From: Eleginops maclovinus
Taxonomy: Eukaryota; Chordata; Actinopteri; Perciformes; Eleginopidae
Direction: 5' to 3'
NCBI RefSeq assembly: GCF_036324505.1
Contig: NC_086360.1
Span: 13,944,293-14,008,292 of the forward strand
DNA: 64,000 nucleotides
Part shown: positions 12,390-33,420 of the stretch, one piece after another
Position numbering within the stretch: the first letter of the stretch is position 1
Layout: every line of letters begins with the position of its first letter
Made by a program: the position numbers and the translations under genes
Notes under the pieces: model-generated
The model's database searches: none
The model's input: only the letters and a program-made list of their open reading frames with translations
Told to the model about the DNA's origin: nothing

Positions 12390-12860
12390 ACAATCCAATT
12401 ACCATACTTCTCAGATGTGCAGCGCCTAGTACTGTAGTTAAATTGAGTTGTTGTGACCCTCCGTGTTCAGCGAAATTGAACAAGCTTAGTTTCATTGTAC
12501 GATCTGTGTGCTCTGCAGAGAGCAGTGTAATGTGCATTATATGGGGGGTAAACATTATGGCCTGGCTTTGGTCAACTTGACCAGCTCTGTGCTGAGGTTA
12601 TCAAACTGCTATTACAGGCAACATGTCACTGATTAAATGTAATCAGCAGCAAAGTGTCATGATAATAACAATCAAGAAAAATCTATAACAAAGCAATGAT
12701 TCTCTTACTGATTTGCATTAGGTACACATACACTATACAATTAACTGTGGCAGTTCATGCTACTTGCGCCGCTGTATAACGCTAAAGCTAAGGAATGACG
12801 TCAACAGGCTCTGAATGATATCATCCGGCTTTGGTCCCTGAGGGTGGATGACTTATATTT
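12390..12860. promoter_or_regulatory. Candidate regulatory stretch with ERE-type palindrome, octamer and CRE
   Basis: TGGTCAACTTGACCA (12569-12583) contains a perfect estrogen-response core, GGTCA-3 bases-TGACC. ATTTGCAT (12711-12718) is an exact POU octamer on the minus strand. TGACGTCA (12796-12803) is a full palindromic cAMP response element, unexpected in CpG-poor DNA. ATGATATCAT (12815-12824) is a 10-bp palindrome. The sites fall within 260 bp of otherwise unique sequence. Each could be coincidence; function is inferred. Confidence 0.3.
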
Positions 12861-15535
12861 ACTTCTTCCTCTAAATAATGCTCATTCTCTCAATTATAAT
12901 AGAATTATTGATTTTCCCCTATTTCAACCTCCACACAGCAATGCTCATTAACTTTATCATATATCTCGGATGTGATATAATAATATATATATACATTTGA
13001 TGTCAATTTAATTGCATAACAAATTGCTAACGTCTTGCTACCTTTGACTGTAAAAGTGAAAATCCATAAGACCTATTGCAACCTTTGTAAAGTACTGATG
13101 CAAAACAGAAAAGGCTCAATGCTCTGATTTCTAATTTGTTTTGTATCTAAAAGTTTATTCAGTGGATAAAAAAACATTTGTGATGACACAGTGTAATAAC
13201 CATGAATAATACCCATATGTCGAAGGCAAAGTGCCCTTTTATTTTATTTCTCCCTAAACACCATTAAAGCTGTTTAGTTTAAGAGCTGTCTGTGAACCTA
13301 CCGTCTGGACAGTATTGATCAGACTAACAAAAGTGGATTGCATTTATTAGCTTACATTTTCTTTATTACAGACATCATGTTAATATTGCCAAATCTATAA
13401 ACATGAATATGGTGATGAAGGGAACGTGGACAGAAGACGGTAAAACAGGAGAGAAATGTTGTATGTGTATACACGGCCTCCAACATGAGGATGTCTTTAC
13501 CATAGTGTGAATGAGCAGACAGCGTGACTATGTTCTAGGTCACCTGGGAAGGATCGAAAGTATTGTGTCAAAGCCTGACAAAAACACAAAAATAAAACCT
13601 CCCTGGATGTCAGTGCAGCACTGTGGCACATATCACACACACACCAGCCTTTGAGATAAATGGACTACTGTGATTTTTTATTGGGGTACATTAAAAAGCC
13701 TGAATCACAGTTCATCTTGGAACCAGAGCGACCATGGAAACTCTCAATGAAGTGTTTAAACACATGTTCTGGGCTGAACCCGGGAGAGCTGACTGCGTGG
13801 GGTATAATCACAAACAGTCAAGTCTTAAAAGAGACCTTATCCGGAAAGGATTATAGAAATAATCATTTTATGTGCACCATTACTAAATGCATACGTAAAG
13901 AAATACATTCACATAAAGTGTTTTATTTTGGGCCTAACAGCCAATAAGCATTTTAATCTCTTCCTCCAGATAATGGTGTTTTCAGTTCATTTATTTCTAT
14001 CTTGGCCACTTAGAACCATACAACCCTGCAGTCTTAAAATAATGCTCATTAAGTATGCAGCATTTCCAGTGAAACAAGTGGAGAGAGTCTCTGGATAGAG
14101 ATTGATGGCCAAACTAAACTAACAGACCAGAGACATCCAAAGAGAAATAGGGATGCATGTGAAGGTCTTTTAAGGATAGTGAAAAAGCAAATCCTTTATG
14201 TTTATACAATCTTTCATAGGGAGCTTATTTATTGTGTGGTGAGTAGAGCAATTAATTATTCATTAATCCATTCACTACAATCACTAATTTAAGTTTACAG
14301 GTTTCATGGAGCCCACCAGTATTACATTGGATAAAGATGAAAAACACACTGTTAGTCAGGCACTAAAGATATTCAGAAAGGATAGATTGCTGCTACTGAT
14401 AGCACCATGAATTGCACAATATTGGCCACCGCTATCCACCCCATCTCAAGGTTGATTCACAAATCTGCCCATAAAGTTTTGCATCTTGTGCTTCAGTAAC
14501 CATCAACTCTCTTAAGACGCTAAGAATGGCACTGTAAGTACATGTGTGGCTGTAACCTTTGTGAATTGGACTGTTGTTTCAGTAAGGTTCATTTGTATAA
14601 AAGAGGCCAATTTTATGTAATGTTAATATATGCATTTTACCTAATTTAGATGTGGGCAAATACCACAGGAGAACCAAGAAGCCATTTTCCATGCAGCCCA
14701 GTAAGTGGTGTGTTACACACTTTGTGAATTTGTTCCTGAGATGAGGACAGGAGATTCTTGCACTTGTGCTAACCATTTAGCCACTTTGCTGCACAAAAGT
14801 AACATGGTATTCACATTCAAATGTTTTTGGAGAGGAATTACATAAATCCAGTCAATTCAAACTGTCAATCAGTCACTTGAGTCTGTGGTTTCAGACGTAA
14901 TAATACTTGTATATTTGTGCAAGTTTTTGTAATGCATTGCCATGAGCTGTGATTTGAGTGTAAACAAGATAAATACAGCTTACAAATCTAGCACCAAACA
15001 ATGCACGTTAGCATCAACCTCTTCCTGCCCAAAACCTTTTACACAAATTATAAGAAATCAATAAAAGCAAAACCAGGAAGCTGCTTGGTTTGGATGCATG
15101 AGTGAGATTATAATCTGTTCTTTAGAAGGATGCTATCGCTGTAATGCCTATAATAACCAATGTAGATACAGCCAGAGAGAATTGCACCACTATTGCTCAC
15201 TTGAACATAACAGTGTGGAAAATAAGCATAAAATATCAGATTCAAAACACAAATCAGATTTTCTTCGCTTTACATGATTACATGGCAATGGGGAAATTAG
15301 GTATACAGCATGTTGCCTTGAATAGCCATTTGATTGAATGAAAATTATGATATTCATCCCCTCATTAAAAAATGTTTCAGTTCAGGAGTTGTGTGAATGC
15401 ATGATATGTTTACATATAACATGAGTAAATCAGGCATTGGTCATTATCTGGTTATGGTTTTGTCTGAGTTTAGCTTCATATACAGTTTTCATTTCTTTGT
15501 TGAGATCAAAATGCCCCCAAAACCCTTCATATTAC
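12861..15535. other. Unique AT-rich DNA
   Basis: No gene, repeat family or RNA recognised. A TATATATA run lies near 12980. Short frames are scattered and unlike protein. Confidence 0.6.
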
Positions 15536-15790
15536 ATTTCATTTAGCTGAAACTTTTATCCAAAGCGACTCACAATAAAAGCAATAAACATAGAGAATCA
15601 AACTCCGAACAACAAGGAAAGTACAGATATATTCACTTCAAGCAAGTCATACCATTGTAAGTGCTTGTGGATTTGTTACAAGGCCTAAGCTAACTCTATG
15701 AAGTGCTTCTTTTTTTTATTGCCATGATGCAATCGCAAAGGATGCGTTTTCAGTTCGCGACGGAAGATATGCAGTTTCGGCTGTCCTGTA
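15536..15790 (+). repeat. Decayed copy of a common teleost interspersed repeat
   Basis: The stretch opens with ATTTAGCTGAAACTTTTATC and then CCAAAGCGACTCACAATAA, a close match to a motif I recognise as scattered in thousands of copies across teleost genomes (usual form: CATTTAGCTGACGC, TTTTATCCAAAGCGACTTAC). Further matches follow in the expected order: CGAACAACAAGGAAAGTACA near 15607, GCGTTTTCAG near 15744, and GACGGAAGATATGCAG with CTGTCCTG near 15758-15790. Similarity fades after about 15790. I do not know the family name with certainty; it carries no coding capacity here. The many substitutions and small gaps make this an old copy. Confidence 0.75.
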
Positions 15791-24295
<8,505 letters not shown>

Positions 24296-24496
24296 TCAGA
24301 CCCAATATGGTTCTGCAAGTGGCTTTTGCTGCAGACTGAACATGTTGGCCTCCACGTCAGAGGCAGCTCTCCTCTGAATGTTCTCTGCGTGCTTCAAAGA
24401 TATGAGATTAGACAGCTGCATGTCACACTCATTGTCCTTCGTTAACAAGTCTAATTTGTGCCTCATTCTGTCTTCCAGCTCATCCAAAATCTCAGA
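24296..24496 (-). other. Possible orphan coding exon or remnant (unidentified)
   Basis: On the minus strand this frame, opened just after a TGA, encodes about 66 residues ending at a TGA (24296-24298). It starts SEILDELEDRMRHKLDLL and continues with charged and Leu/Met/Asn residues, as in an amphipathic helix or coiled coil, unlike the Ser/His/Cys-rich translations of the other frames. It has no ATG at its head and no good splice acceptor or donor at its edges. I do not recognise the family. The opposite strand is also open here, so chance remains the main alternative. Confidence 0.15.
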
Positions 24497-24499
24497 CAA

Positions 24500-27189
24500 T
24501 CATTCTGGCCCCCACAGGGTTTGGAAGAATCATCACGCTGGCATCCATATTTGCACCATCTGTGATGAAGAGAGCTGTGTGGTTATAGATCATTCACACA
24601 CACTCCAAGACATCCACATGCATACATGCAAACACACAAATGCTAACATATACACAATGTTCTCGCTTTCCCTGTATCACACAAAAGCTTCATGGCACTC
24701 TCACACACACACACCTGCAACCCTATGTTGTAGTTGGTATAATCCACATTCTTATCTAATCCCTAAATCCCTTGACTAATTTTGGCTTAAAACCACAACA
24801 AATGAGATGATAAGATTTTCTGATGAGCCTAACTGAGTGATTTGCTATACCAGCTTCGACTGCTGATTGTGAAACAGGCAGTTGATATATCATGAAAACT
24901 GCAGGCTTGCAGTATTGCACAGCTGCTCAGACACCTTCCTTTAGCATTAGTGTGGTAAATACTGACACAGCTATCGTAGAAGTTCCCCCTCATATATCTC
25001 TGTCTGCTGTGCTGTTGCTAAAAACCCAAAAGGGTCTTCATGGGAAATCCTGTAATATGTTGATGGGCGGACTTCCACAATGTGTCCCAATCTATGTAGT
25101 GCAATAAAACCAATGAGTGTATGTTATTAGTCATATTTGAAGGGAGTCAATGTTGATCCACTCCCTCGCACTGCAGTCAGGATGATTAAATGGTCCATTA
25201 TAGGGGCTGCATTATGGAACATACGTATATGGATTTAAGTGTGTAAGTGTTTCAATAAAAGGAATGGAACCGATGATCACTGGTTGATGGACCAGTCACT
25301 GGCCATTGGTCATTCATTCCAAATAGGTTCCACTATTCACATATTTTGCTTCAAAAATAAAGAAAGATAAGCCATCTAACTGCTTACTCAACAAAGCCAT
25401 AATGCAAGGGCACATTTAGCTGGGTTACAGCTTTCTCAAGCTGGTATCTGGAGAACGAGCTGGCATTGAGCTTAGTTAGTCTACAGCTGCCTGGATCTGT
25501 TGGTGTTTATGTGCGCTTCCCAGGCTGTTGGATATTGTTCTGTTCTCCTAGCCCAACCATCACTGCCAACCTGTGTGAGTGAATCCCACCACAATGTTTG
25601 TACCCCCCATCAACAAACATGCAAATATCCCAAAACCTAAAAAGAGAACTCTGTCACGATGTAGCCTCAAACCCACATCTAAACCCAACCTGCTCCAAGT
25701 GTAATTTGTGAACGGCTCCCAGAGAGTGTTCGTACTTTTGGAAACCCTTTTATTTTCTCTTTGAGCAATTAACTTTCTACTTTTTGCATGGATCCTTTTT
25801 CTTAGTTTAATGTTGTTTCTGCTCCCCATGATGAGCAGGCCTCTTGCATGAATGCTGTCATAATGCTAGCTCTGGGATGCTGTAACTTTCTATTCCTGCC
25901 CCCTTATTATGTGGTTATCAGCGGAACAGTGGGTCAGTGGATGTTTTTGAGATGTGCTCAGAAAAAACTGTTACAGATATTAAAGAAGGAATTAGACAAG
26001 CTCCTCTCTGTGGCTACCAACATCTTATTGAGATGCATCTGCTTTTCAGCCAGTTTCAATGTGAAAGCGTGACTGATAACAACCAACAATGCCTTTATTA
26101 TAAGAACACACAATCCACATCCGCATGTGAGCCGGTGTCTTTTGCCCTTTGTGTGTTTCCCTGTGTTTTCTGTCTGCATCTGATACACACACCCCTGAAG
26201 GGAGCTTTAAAAGCAACCTGAATATTAGCTAGACACACGGTGTACGATGGAAGATAAAGTTCCTACGAAACAGGGGAGCAGGGGATGCGGATAGCCGAAC
26301 CAAAGGTACGAAGATCGCAATCACAGAGGACAAGCCGCAGAGGCGCAGAAAAAAGGTCCTCTTGAGACAACAGGCCAAGAAGAGTAAATCTGAGTTTTTA
26401 TTTATTTGAGTTGCAGCAGACAAACTGTGAGCCAGACCTCAACAGTGAGCAAGGGGTTCCCAGGATGTCACTCTACTACAACACAGCATTTAAGACGGAA
26501 AGATGAGAGGGGATATGAGATTTTAAAGAGACAGCAGAGCAGTGAATTAAAGTCTCACTCTACAGTACAGGTCCAAGAATTTACCAAAAAAAAGCAGGCA
26601 AAAAAGTGCGCCAGAGGCCTATGGTATTAATAAAAAAAGCTTTGTTTGATGTTTTTTTATTATTTTTTTTTAAAAGGGAAAACATGTGATCGAACAGAAA
26701 CGATGTCCCACTTTCTGTCTTTGATAAGCATGTTTCTTTACTGGTGCAGTGGTTTTCTCTGTCAATTATGTAGCAGCATGCCTCATTGCTCCTTTTATCT
26801 TAAGTACACTTTCTTAGGCTTTGATTCTTACACAAGAGATGTCAGGGCAGTTAATTGTCACCCTTAAGACGAGGAAGGGGAAAACGTCTCTGCTGGTGTC
26901 AGTGAGTGATGTCAGGCTGTGAAGGGCTCTGCAACAATCAGGGCAGAGAAAGTGCACAGGGTCAGGTCTAGGGCAAATACAGTAAATTGAGATAAATGGA
27001 CAAATGAGAGAAAGACATTCATTCATTACAAGAGAAGTTCAGCGAGGGAATATACAGAAAGGCTATGATTCAAAAAAATCAAAACAGGATGTGTCAAATC
27101 AAAATGTCTGTGCTGCCTTATTCACGTTTAAACTGCAAAGCTTTTTTCTTAAAAAATATGATTTATGTCACCCATTTTATGCTGAATGA
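24500..27189. other. Unique non-coding DNA
   Basis: Contains an imperfect palindrome (25261-25320) with a perfect inner ACTGGT/ACCAGT, and CAC-rich simple sequence near 24600-24715. No gene recognised. Confidence 0.55.
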
Positions 27190-27425
27190 GGGTACACATT
27201 AGCATATTGACCTTGCTCTCTTCTGTACTCCGTGGGAGCAATTGCAGCTCAATTAAACCCTAGCCATGCAGATACAAATTGTACCAAATAGCCAGCGACC
27301 AATGGAGGCTGTCAGTTTAATAGGCAGCTTTTTGAAGGTGTCATGTAAGTTGCAGCCTACAACAAAATGGCTTTAATGAAATATGCAAATATGAATTATA
27401 AGCCTGATGTGGCACTATAATTAAC
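27190..27425. promoter_or_regulatory. Candidate conserved-element-like stretch with octamer
   Basis: The stretch holds an exact octamer ATGCAAAT (27383-27390), CAATTAAA (27250-27257) and CATTAGCATATTGACC near 27197. Its balanced, non-repetitive composition differs from the AT-rich flanks and it stops just before a long TG array. There is no open frame of note. Regulatory role is inferred only. Confidence 0.25.
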
Positions 27426-27467
27426 CTTAATATTTTCAAAATGTTTAGAGGAGGCTCACACAGTCAA

Positions 27468-27601
<134 letters not shown>

Positions 27602-30600
27602 ACGGGTATTAAGACCTTTAAGGATCATTGACTTGTTCCTGTCAGAGAAATCTTGTAAATGAAGAACTGTTTTCACCAGGTTGTCAATAAAGTGCCATGC
27701 ATGATTAAATAAGCTGTACACAATAAACAAAATGAAAAAAATAAAAATAATAAAATACATCGAGTAAGTTGGCATATGTGATTCTTGGGGAAATATTAAA
27801 TTTGCACAGCCCATTATCATGAAATGTATTTCAGCAAAACAATTTCACAGTTGCTCAGGCCTGATTTTAACCCTCCCGCGGATCAAAACAAATGGTCCAT
27901 TTCATGAATGAACTCTACAACGTACAGTATATATAGAAGAAGTTCTTCTCCTGCATGTAGACCAATACAAGCTTTCAATTACAAAAGGTTCCATATATAG
28001 TTAAAGCCTCTGTTTTTTTGGGGGGGGGGGTTATTTAAGGGCCAGCATATGAGAACATTTGTCAAAATCCACAAAACACTTTTTTCCCCTGCTCCTTTCT
28101 GTCATGGGCTATGTAAACTGCTCAGAGCTGTGTTTGTGTTAGCTCTTATTTGCCATAAGTGGAACAAATAATAAAAAAAATAAAAAACTTGGTTTAGGTT
28201 CAAGTCGATTCAATGGCTATTTTTTAAGTTTCTTTGAACAAGCAAGCTACTATTTAAAAACAAAATGGATATATTTAATTAATCTTCAAATGGGAACATG
28301 CATTTGTTGTGTTACCCTTCTTTCTCCTCCTCCCTCCCTTTCTTGTGTATGAGCCCATCTGTTAGGATTAGTATGTGATCATTCTTGTTTATGTGTGTAT
28401 ACATATGCTTGTGGTTATGACTTGTGCATTTCCTAATATTACTAAGACTTTGCCAGGCATTTGGATACAACTCTGGTGCTGATGTGGCAGCTTGGAGAGA
28501 CAGGCTCACAGGAGGTAACCACAGAGTTTCAGTCTTTGACATGAATTGAAGCTAAAAAACAATGCTCTCACTAGGGTTCTTGTTGTAAAGGATGTTCCTA
28601 ATACATTAAAGCAAACCAAAACACATCCTCAGCTTCATATACACCTCTGCCTTAGGAAGCCACTTAAGCTTGGGGTTGCCAATGGTTGAGTGGGAAACGC
28701 TGTAGTAACGTAACAGGAGCCAGGGCTAAAGCCAGTACTGCAATTCACCCATCCTAAATTATTCTCCGGTACATTCTTTGTGACTCTTCCTCCTTCTTTC
28801 TTATCCACCATTTGAGCATTCAGCTGCCATTTAGGCAGAAATATGATGTCTGTTGATCTAATGATTTGCAGACCATAAGTGGAAATGCCCAACATGAATC
28901 ATGAAAATGAATTTTTCCAATTCCCATTCCATTTAACTCATTTATATTTATCATTCATTCATCATGTTTTTGAATTTCATATCTGCCAGTAAAAGCAACG
29001 CAAACGCCACTGAGAGGGAAGTGAATGCCCGAAATACCTTGATGAGTCCCCTTGAGTTTTCTGACGTTTCAATCTGTTTACTTTACAAATCCATCACAGG
29101 ATCCTTGTTTTAACCCCCAGATGGATGCACATTCTAAACTGAACTAATGTGAACTTACTGTGTGAGCTTAGCATTTGTGCAGCTGCATGCTCGACTGTAT
29201 TTATGCTCAAGACTATAGCAATTATAGCCTTGCTGTTTGAAACACAAGACTTCATTCCTTGCAGCATAACACAAGGTTTTAATGTAAGAGTGTTTAGCTG
29301 CCCTGGTACAACTTGAGGGCATTTAAATGCTAAACAGCATCAAAAGAAAGCATGATGGGTTCTGCAACTGATTTTTATATGCACACCCCTATAGCTCTGT
29401 GTCCTTCTGTCTAGAATATAAACACACTATTATTTAGTTTGTGTTGACTTTTTATTAGAAATGCAAAGTAGAGTTATAAGCTGTCGACCTTGGATCTCAA
29501 TGTCTTAGCTTTTAAACCTTGAAACACTTGCGATTGTTCCTGCTGTAACAGCAAACACACAGAGAGCTCTCCGAAATGAATTGGCAAATTGTTTTGTATA
29601 ATCAGTGGCTGGGCTGGGTTAGGAGATACATTGATTTGACAATGCGTGCAGAGTCATAATGTTGGAGATTTATCAAGGGGAGAAAACTGGCTCAGCTCCT
29701 GAGGATTGCCTGTGGCATATAAACCTGACCAGGAGCCAGACACTACACAATGCATTCCAAACCATGACGTCTCTTTATGTTTTTAATCTCACATCCGTCT
29801 AATTAGGATAATTCATCATTCAATTTCTCATGTAAGAATTTAAAAACTAAACATTCATTACAGTGCATTGCGTCATTCATGTACTGCATGTGAATTTGAG
29901 CTCATACTTTTATAATAATGTTTTTTTGTATCACTTTCTTCTCTGGAGATGCCTATCACTGGCTTGCACTGCCTATCTAGCTATCTGCTGCTTTTCAAAG
30001 GTAACTATTTGGGAATCAGAAATATCATGACATTCGGTCTGTACAGTAAGTGGGAGAGGTTCTCACGCAGCCAACCAAAGCTCTGATTGGTCTCAAGTAG
30101 ATCTGTCAGAGATGCAACACCAACGTAAGGACCGGTATCCCAGCAACAAATCATATATGACTTTTGGATATTACACTGCGGCTTCAGGTTGCCTTATTGT
30201 GACAAACAAAAGGTGACATAGAAACAGTATAAAGGAAACACAGCTCTCAGAGAAAACTCAATTTAGAAGCCTGTGTTGGACTATTTTTAACATGTCACAG
30301 TTGTTTAACTGGCGAAATGAATGATGAGTACAGTAAATACAGTACGATCAAAATTGTATCAGTTGACCAGGTTTTTAATTGGCTTTGAATAGAATTTGTG
30401 CAATGATTACATAGGAGAGAAAAGATTTTCTTTCAATATGGGGAAAGTAATTCTTGACATCTTAACTACAACAACACATTGAGCAGAACATAGAAATTCA
30501 AAACTGGTTATTATGCCAAGATAAAGACTACGTTTGTATGATGTAACGATAGAAGTGTTCATTTAATTAATATTTAAGAGTGAGGTTTGTATCATATGTA

Positions 30601-32433
30601 AAACATATATTTTTTCATCTTGTGATCAATTCACTTCAAAATATATTGGGGGAACAAAATATAAGGTAAATTCATAAAAAAATAATAAAGACAAAAATAC
30701 CACAGTCAAATAGATCATCACAACAAATAAAAAAACTCCTAACCATCTCAGCCGAAAGATGAGAAATGTAAGTTTGCCCTGTTGCCCTTGAAACATGTTC
30801 AACGTTAATCCAGTGAATTCGCTGAGAAACAAGTGTTTTAGTGCAATTCCCACACCTCATTGCTTGACTCTAGCTAAACTCGAACATTTCTGGTTCCTCT
30901 TGGGTCAGAGTGAACCTTTGACTAGCTGGCCTCCTTTGGTCTTTGCCAGGAAATGACTATAGTTCAAGTGGAAGTGCTTAACAGCTGGTAGCTGCGATCC
31001 ATAAACAGAAGATGGAGGCACTGATTGGAGCAACACACTGTGCTACGTCAAGCTAAAGTTTCAGCCTTCTGCCTCTGAGTGTAAATCACAGTGCGCTGGG
31101 AAACAGAAGCCAGATGGTTACTCACCTCCCGGCTTTGTGAGCGTGCACATGTGACTGCATGTGTGTTTTTGTTCACATGTTTGAATGTGTTGGGCTTATA
31201 ACGCATTTTGTGTCAACCTGTGTGGGTGTTAATCAAATATGTATTTACTATAGGCAATATGTCTAAGTTGTTGCTATTGCAGATGAATATTAAAATGATG
31301 AAGAGAAAATATGATCATATCAAAATGCCGTGTCTCACCATGGCACAAATAAAGCACTGATTATGAAACATCATGAGTTATATATTCTTCAATTCACCAA
31401 AACATGCTGATTGAAAGCAAAAGTGGACCAGGAAACTAGAATTTCTATTATGGAGAAAGATAGGGATGGGGGTGATCAGAGTGTAAGTGATTTTGTGTAA
31501 TTTCAAATCTATTGAAATTTGATATTTTTAGAACATAAAGTGAGAGTGAGGACAAAGCTAAGTCCTCTTCACTTTGTAAAAAGGTTCTTCGAGCAACAAG
31601 ACCCTCAAATGATATGATAAAATACATGTTCTGTAATACTCTGCCAGAGCATGTGCTCTCATCCGATGCCATTGGCAACTCCACTCATTATCTTTATTTG
31701 TTGCCTTTCCAAACTGTTATTAATCACTATTAAATCTAAAAACATTTCCTAATTCGCCAGCTGCAAAAATATTTTGACAAGACAACTTTTTTTAAGAAAA
31801 CATCCCAAACAACCCAATTTTATCAGTGTTTTGTCAGTTTTATCAATTACCTTAAAGATAAGCAAATTAAACCTCTTTTGTGACAACCCAATGGTTAGTG
31901 TTTGGTTTAGTTTGAAACATTGGTTATTCTTGGTTGTGTTGTTAATGCAGACTCATTATGTTACAAGATATTACCCAAATGATCTATAATTTGACTGATG
32001 CACACCTTTCTCTGCTCTAACGGGACTTTAAGTGAACTCTAACTGGTTGAGACAGACAATGTATCGGCTGTTCAGCAGAGGGGCCAGCCTGTCCAGTAGT
32101 ATGGGGTGTGAAAGGAAGAAATGAATATCGAAGGAGAGGCAAAGATAATGCTGGTGATGGAGGTTGGCTAGAAGCTGACAGGACAACCCAATGGAGGGGA
32201 AACAGACAACTGACAAGACTCCAGCCATCTGAGCAGAGAGAGGGGCATAGACGAGAGGTAAGATCGATCAGCATGAGTCCAAAAATACGATCAATAGAAA
32301 GTCTGTTAAGTGGCTGGAGATGCAAACTTCCTTTCTGTTTGATATTCCCTAGGTTTAACCTTTTCAATTAACTGAAACAAATTAATACTGTGGACTTTTA
32401 TTGACTTTTGAAAAAAATAAATATATACAATTT

Positions 32434-32436
<3 letters not shown>
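27602..32436. other. Unique non-coding DNA
   Basis: Contains the T7-G11 junction (28020) and a palindromic homeodomain core CTAATTAG (29799-29806) followed by GATAATTC. Purine-rich DNA near 32108-32260 gives chance frames on both strands. No gene recognised. Confidence 0.55.
28020..28030. repeat. T7-G11 homopolymer junction
   Basis: A run of T directly followed by G11, then TTATTTAAGG. Simple low-complexity DNA. Confidence 0.95.

Positions 32437-32497
<61 letters not shown>
32437..32497. repeat. (TG)n microsatellite, about 30 units
   Basis: The shortest of the nine dinucleotide arrays; pure up to 32497, then TATGTGGCC. It is preceded by an A-rich stretch (32410-32435). Confidence 0.99.
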
Positions 32498-32502
<5 letters not shown>

Positions 32503-33239
32503 GCCAATATTAGTAGGGATGTTGATAGGTTTTCACTGTAGTAACTCACCCCCACTCAACAAAAATAAAATGTACCAATTCCCAAATATAGGTGTGCACA
32601 TGTCGGATCTGTTTCCAGGTCTGCAGCTGACCAACTGTATGAGAAACTGCCGCCAGGAAAACTCAATTTTTACCACAGCTTGGGCTACAAATGCACTTAA
32701 AAAAACAAAAACATTTCCACCAGGCTTTAACACTTTGTCTTGAAGCCTCAGGCTGGCGTGAGTTTGCCCATGGGGGATTTTTTTGCTCTGGTGCTCTTAT
32801 CTGTCTTGTTTATTTTTCTGTCCCCTTTGACTACATTTTCCCTTCTCCCTCTCGCTCTCGTTCCCCTCATCTATTCTCCCCTCTCAGAGGAGACCGTGGA
32901 ACCAATGTTCCTCGGTGACACTTTTACAGGATGTCCAGGTTGAACTATGACCCAGGTTCAAGGCTCAGCCAAAACCCTCCCATGACTTAAAGAAGCAAAT
33001 AAATTAGCGGCAAAGTACCTGTCAAACACCTGCTGGTGAAGATGTTGAAAGTCTCATCTCACGAAAGAACAGCTGCTAGAAGAGAAGAGATGGGGCATTT
33101 CCATTTGACCAGAAATCACTACTTAACAACCCCCTGGCTCTTTTTACCACCCAGAAAATCCATCAATATCATAACACATCATCTTCGGTTGGATGTCAAG
33201 CAAATTGTAAGTAACGAGTGAGCTGTCATAAGCACTGCT

Positions 33240-33420
33240 CTCTGTGGGACAAATAAGTTTAGTGTTTAGCTGAATTAATCACTGTTGACAAGAGGAGAAA
33301 TCCCTTGGCTGTTTCCAGTCACAACGCATTGTTTGCCTCACCTCATAATTGCGCTTGGTTGTGTAATTATCTAATTGCAGCTCGCTATGATTTTAGAAAT
33401 TATTTTTGAATTCAGTGCAA
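33240..33420. promoter_or_regulatory. Candidate homeodomain-site cluster
   Basis: GAATTAATC (33272-33280), ATAATTG (33345-33351), TAATTA (33364-33369) and CTAATTG (33371-33377) lie within about 110 bp, the last two adjacent. Non-repetitive sequence with no coding potential. Typical of vertebrate developmental non-coding elements, but unproven. Confidence 0.28.

Noticed and set aside
24378..24779. 133-codon plus-strand frame
   Set aside because: Ser/His/Cys-rich with CAC-repeat-derived His-Thr residues; no domain.
32017..32371. Frames of 116 and 87 codons on opposite strands
   Set aside because: Explained by a purine-rich strand lacking stops; composition is skewed and no homology is recognised.
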